Positions 14,154 through 18,861 of a stretch of 18,861 nt of DNA are shown piece after piece; within the stretch, counting starts at the first letter, position 1; every line of letters starts with the position of its first letter. Below the pieces are notes generated by a model. It did no database searches and was not told the DNA's origin. It saw only the letters and a program-made list of their open reading frames with translations. This DNA is from JBIOUF01 sp044866695 (GTDB lineage Bacteria; Actinomycetota; Actinomycetes; Propionibacteriales; Nocardioidaceae): positions 1 to 18,861 of the forward strand of contig JBIOUF010000189.1 of NCBI GenBank assembly GCA_044866695.1, given 5' to 3'. Made by a program: the position numbers and the translations under genes.

Positions 14154-14201
14154 TGCTGCTCCCGCCCCACCCGCCCCTCCCGCGCCTGCGTGCCGGCCCG
14201 C

Positions 14202-14285
14202 TTGTGGCCGATGACTGCACAGCTCCCCGGTTGTGGCCGACAACGACCCCGACACGCCGATCGGCCATGCCGGTATCGGCCACAA
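14202..14285. repeat. GTGGCCGA repeats, possible operator cluster
   Basis: TTGTGGCCGA occurs at 14202-14211 and 14231-14240 and, inverted, as TCGGCCACAA at 14276-14285. A related TCGGCCAT lies at 14261-14268. The second and third copies form a perfect 10-bp inverted repeat. The cluster is 50-140 bases upstream of the MFS gene and just behind the SDR stop codon. It could be binding sites for a regulator of the transporter or another dispersed intergenic repeat; the remaining bases of this 155-bp gap hold nothing I recognise. Confidence 0.5.
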
Positions 14286-14299
14286 CCTGGCCGGCGGGC

Positions 14300-15100
14300 T
14301 CACGCCTGGTCCACCACGGTCCTGCCGAACCGCTGCATCGCGCGGACCCACCCGTCGTGGTCGGCCGCCTTGCGGCGGACGAAGTCGCCGACCTCGGGGT
14401 GCGGCAGGACCAGGAACCGGTCCTCCCGCACCGCCTCGAGCACCCGGTCCGCCACGTCCAGCGGGGCGAGCACCGCCCCCGACGCCGTGACAAAGCGCGT
14501 CGCCATCCGGGACGCGGCGTCGTCGGACCGCTCCCCGGCACGCAGCATCGCGGTGTCCACGGCCATCGGGCACACGCAGGTCACGCCGACGCCCCGGGGG
14601 CCGTAGGTGACCGCCAGCCACTCGGCGAACCCCACGGCGGCGTGCTTGGACGCGGCGTACGTCGCCACGCCGGGCTGGGTGAGCAGGCCGGCCGCGGACG
14701 CGGTCGACACGAAGTGGCCCGCGCCACGCTCCAGCCAGCCGGGGACGAGCAGCCGCGCCGCGCGGACGTGCGCCATCAGGTTGACCTCGAGGGAGGTCCG
14801 CCAGTCCTCCTCGCTCGCGTCCAGCCCGACGCCGCGCAGCACCCCGGCGTTGGCGGCGTACAGGTCGACCGGTCCGGCGCTCTCCTCGGCGGTGGAGAGG
14901 ACGCGTCGCAGGTCCGCCTCGTCGGCCGCGTCGGCGACGACCGCCGTGCCGCCCAGCGCCGCCGCGGTCGCGGCGACCGCCGTCTCGTCGAGGTCCACCA
15001 GCACCACGCGGGCGTCTGCCTCGACGAGGCGCCGGGCCAGGGCGGCACCGATCCCGCCCGCCGCGCCGGTCACCACGGCGACCTTGCCGGCCGGGTCCAC
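14300..15100 (-). CDS. Short-chain dehydrogenase/reductase (classical SDR)
   Basis: This is a 266-residue NAD(P)-dependent oxidoreductase with a Rossmann fold. It has the cofactor loop TGAAGGIG (11-18), the structural NAG motif (84-86) and the catalytic Ser135, Tyr148 and Lys152 (YAASK). VDLDE (35-39) at the end of the second strand, with an acidic residue, favours NAD over NADP. Substrate cannot be deduced. It has a GTG start at 15100 with AGGGA upstream. It lies 42 bases behind icd on the same strand, so it may be transcribed with icd, though the pairing does not obviously reflect a pathway. No internal damage is seen. Confidence 0.88.
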   Translation of the reverse strand: MDPAGKVAVVTGAAGGIGAALARRLVEADARVVLVDLDETAVAATAAALGGTAVVADAADEADLRRVLSTAEESAGPVDLYAANAGVLRGVGLDASEEDWRTSLEVNLMAHVRAARLLVPGWLERGAGHFVSTASAAGLLTQPGVATYAASKHAAVGFAEWLAVTYGPRGVGVTCVCPMAVDTAMLRAGERSDDAASRMATRFVTASGAVLAPLDVADRVLEAVREDRFLVLPHPEVGDFVRRKAADHDGWVRAMQRFGRTVVDQA

Positions 15101-15142
15101 GACCCGGTCCCTACCCGTCCTCGCCCCGGCCGCCCGGGCCGC

Positions 15143-17359
<2,217 letters not shown>

Positions 17360-17490
17360 TCCAGGCTCCGTTCCGCTCGCGCTGCGCTGCTCGCCATCCG
17401 TGCTCCGCGCCGGCGCGCGGTCCTGTCCATCCTGCTACCCCGCCCGGACGCGGTGCCACCCGCCCCGATGCCCGGGCGCCGCGCCGCTGC

Positions 17491-17496
17491 TAGCGT
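17491..17496 (+). promoter_or_regulatory. Possible -10 box of mdh
   Basis: TAGCGT fits TANNNT and would start transcription near 17503, leaving about 40 bases of leader with a good AGGAGG site before mdh. No clear -35 is visible. The 184-bp icd-mdh space shows no other recognisable feature. Confidence 0.28.
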
Positions 17497-17543
17497 CGGC
17501 AGCAGCCGTTCGTCTCCCCGTCGCAGACTCCAGGAGGACCGCC

Positions 17544-18533
17544 GTGAGCAACGCCCCCGTCAAGGTCGCCGTCACCGGAGCGGCGGGACAGATCGGGTAC
17601 AGCCTGCTCTTCCGGCTGGCCAGCGGCGCGCTGCTGGGCCCGGACACCCCGGTGGAGCTGCGGCTGCTGGAGGTCACCCCGGCGCTGAAGGCGCTGGAGG
17701 GCGTGGTCATGGAGCTCGACGACTGCGCGTTCGCCACGCTGTCCGGCGTCGAGATCGGCGACGACCCCACCACCGTCTTCGACGGAGCCAACCTCGCCCT
17801 CCTCGTCGGCGCCCGCCCCCGCACGAAGGGGATGGAGCGCGGCGACCTGCTGGAGGCCAACGGGGCGATCTTCACCGCCCAGGGCCGGGCGCTGAACGAG
17901 GTGGCCGCCGACGACGTCCGCATCGGGGTGACCGGCAACCCGGCCAACACCAACGCCCTGATCGCGATGTCCAACGCCCCCGACATCCCCCGCGAGCGGT
18001 TCTCCGCGCTCACCCGCCTGGACCACAACCGGGCGGTCTCGCAGCTGGCCAAGAAAACCGGGTCGCGGGTCACCGACATCACCCGGATGACGATCTGGGG
18101 GAACCACTCGGCCACGCAGTACCCCGACATCTTCCACGCCGAGGTCGCCGGCAAGAACGCCTTCGAGGTGGTGGGCGACCGCGCGTGGGTCGAGAACGAG
18201 TTCATCCCCACCGTGGCCAAGCGCGGCGCGGCGGTCATCGAGGCCCGCGGGTCCTCGTCGGCCGCGTCGGCCGCCTCGGCCACCATCGACGCCGCCCGCG
18301 ACTGGCTCCGCGGCTCGCCCGACGGCGACTGGCTGTCCATGGCCGTGGCGTCCGACGGCTCGTACGGCGTGCCCGAGGGGCTGGTCTACTCCTACCCGGT
18401 CACCACCAAGGACGGCGAGTGGCAGATCGTCCAGGGCCTGGACATCGACGACTTCTCCCGTTCGAGGATGGACGCCACCGCGGCCGAGCTGGTCGAGGAG
18501 CGCGACGCCGTCCGCGAGCTCGGCCTGATCTGA
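17544..18533 (+). CDS. mdh: Malate dehydrogenase
   Basis: This enzyme interconverts malate and oxaloacetate with NAD in the TCA cycle. It has 329 residues, the usual length of the actinobacterial/cytosolic-type MDH. The NAD-binding loop is GAAGQIG (12-18, continuing YSLLFRLASG). Further hallmarks are LLVGARPRTKGMERGDLL (substrate loop arginines), GNPANTNA, TRLDHNRA, and IWGNHSATQYPD with the catalytic His188. GTG at 17544 is chosen because AGGAGG (17532-17537) lies at an ideal six bases upstream; longer in-frame starts add a proline/arginine-rich tail. It is divergent from icd and convergent with the gene cut by the right edge. Confidence 0.97.
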   Translation: MSNAPVKVAVTGAAGQIGYSLLFRLASGALLGPDTPVELRLLEVTPALKALEGVVMELDDCAFATLSGVEIGDDPTTVFDGANLALLVGARPRTKGMERGDLLEANGAIFTAQGRALNEVAADDVRIGVTGNPANTNALIAMSNAPDIPRERFSALTRLDHNRAVSQLAKKTGSRVTDITRMTIWGNHSATQYPDIFHAEVAGKNAFEVVGDRAWVENEFIPTVAKRGAAVIEARGSSSAASAASATIDAARDWLRGSPDGDWLSMAVASDGSYGVPEGLVYSYPVTTKDGEWQIVQGLDIDDFSRSRMDATAAELVEERDAVRELGLI

Positions 18534-18540
18534 CCCCCGC

Positions 18541-18553
18541 CCCCCGCAGGGGG
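18541..18553 (+). terminator. Small hairpin behind mdh
   Basis: CCCCC (18541-18545), loop GCA, GGGGG (18549-18553), eight bases after the mdh stop. There is no T-run. It is a weak intrinsic terminator candidate. Confidence 0.3.
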
Positions 18554-18583
18554 ACCCCACCTCGACGGCCCGAGCTCGCCGCT

Positions 18584-18615
18584 GGTTGAGGTACGAGCTT
18601 GCCAGCCTCGAAACC
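18584..18615. repeat. REP-like intergenic element, copy 3
   Basis: GGTTGAGGTACGAGCTTGCC followed by AGCCTCGAAACC. The arms GGTTGAGG and CCTCGAAACC form an imperfect inverted repeat, as in the element at 2604-2657. It lies between the mdh hairpin and array 3. Confidence 0.5.
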
Positions 18616-18631
18616 GAGGCGCCTACGCCCG

Positions 18632-18706
18632 CCTCAGACCCACCACCATTGACGGCTCGACCCACCACCATTGACGGGTCGACCCACCAACATCGACGGG
18701 TCAACG
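18632..18706 (-). repeat. 22-bp tandem repeat array 3 (behind the right-edge gene)
   Basis: Units start at 18632 (partial), 18654, 18676 and 18698 (partial), again exactly 22 bp apart. On the plus strand they read GGCTCGACCCACCACCATT-GAC or GGGTCGACCCACCAACATC-GAC. On the minus strand the core is CGAGCCGTCAAT or CGACCCGTCAAT, matching arrays 1 and 2. The last unit overlaps the stop codon of the minus-strand gene that runs off the right edge, so the array reads in that gene's sense direction. Confidence 0.85.
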
Positions 18707-18861
18707 CCGAGGGGGACGGGAGGAGGTGAGGCGGAGGTAGCGGGTGGCGAGCCAGCGGAGGGGGCGGCTGCGGTCGGAGGCCTCCAGGGCGGCGAGACGG
18801 AGGCGGAAGCCGGTCGCCCGGGCCCCGCTGGCGAGCCGTTGCGCGGGGGTGGCGTCGCCGG
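18701..18861 (-). CDS. C-terminal end of an unidentified protein
   Basis: Only the last 52 residues and the stop (TGA, 18703-18701) are inside the window. The frame ends ...LEASDRSRPLRWLATRYLRL and then TSSRPPRR. Nearly every third codon position is G or C and there are no internal stops, which supports real coding. The arginine-rich tail suggests a cytosolic or membrane-peripheral terminus. I do not recognise the family. The stop codon lies within the first unit of a 22-bp repeat array. Confidence 0.55.
   Translation of the reverse strand, partial: GDATPAQRLASGARATGFRLRLAALEASDRSRPLRWLATRYLRLTSSRPPRR

Overview
The window is very GC-rich, with third codon positions almost always G or C, many GTG starts, and long mirror-image open frames opposite real genes. 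The gene set (coenzyme B12-dependent methylmalonyl-CoA mutase as a two-gene mutA-mutB pair, monomeric NADP-isocitrate dehydrogenase, SdhCDAB, a TreT-like glycosyltransferase) and several apparently leaderless starts point to an actinobacterium. A Nocardioidaceae/Propionibacteriales relative is my best guess, not a proof.

Layout, left to right. Positions 1-2502 (minus) hold mutB (cut by the left edge) and mutA, overlapping by ATGA. A 311-bp divergent region (2503-2813) carries a leaderless-type promoter for mutA, a REP-like repeat and a hairpin just before the sdh operon. Positions 2814-6116 (plus) are sdhC-sdhD-sdhA-sdhB, closed by a long hairpin that begins inside the sdhB stop codon. Then comes a 22-bp tandem repeat array. 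Positions 6313-8288 (minus) are a 2H phosphoesterase followed by a TreT/GT4-like glycosyltransferase. A second 22-bp array (8379-8476) precedes trpS (minus, 8499-9530) and a CNNM/CBS-domain HlyC-CorC protein (minus, 9565-10884). A tandem-GNAT acetyltransferase (plus, 10949-12085) faces a DHA2-type MFS transporter with a C-terminal winged-helix-like extension (minus, 12120-14144). Next are a patch of GTGGCCGA repeats, an SDR oxidoreductase (minus, 14300-15100) and icd (minus, 15143-17359). mdh (plus, 17544-18533) is divergent from icd. A third 22-bp array and the C-terminus of a minus-strand gene close the window.

Functionally this is a central-carbon neighbourhood: methylmalonyl-CoA mutase makes succinyl-CoA, Sdh oxidises succinate to fumarate, Mdh interconverts malate and oxaloacetate, and Icd supplies 2-oxoglutarate and NADPH. 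Housekeeping and accessory genes are interspersed.

The coding content is mostly ordinary. The least explained signal is non-coding: three arrays of one 22-bp repeat family, each lying 0-55 bp behind a stop codon and in the same orientation relative to that gene, together with a second REP-like family. I saw no rRNA, tRNA, CRISPR, transposase, phage or defence genes.
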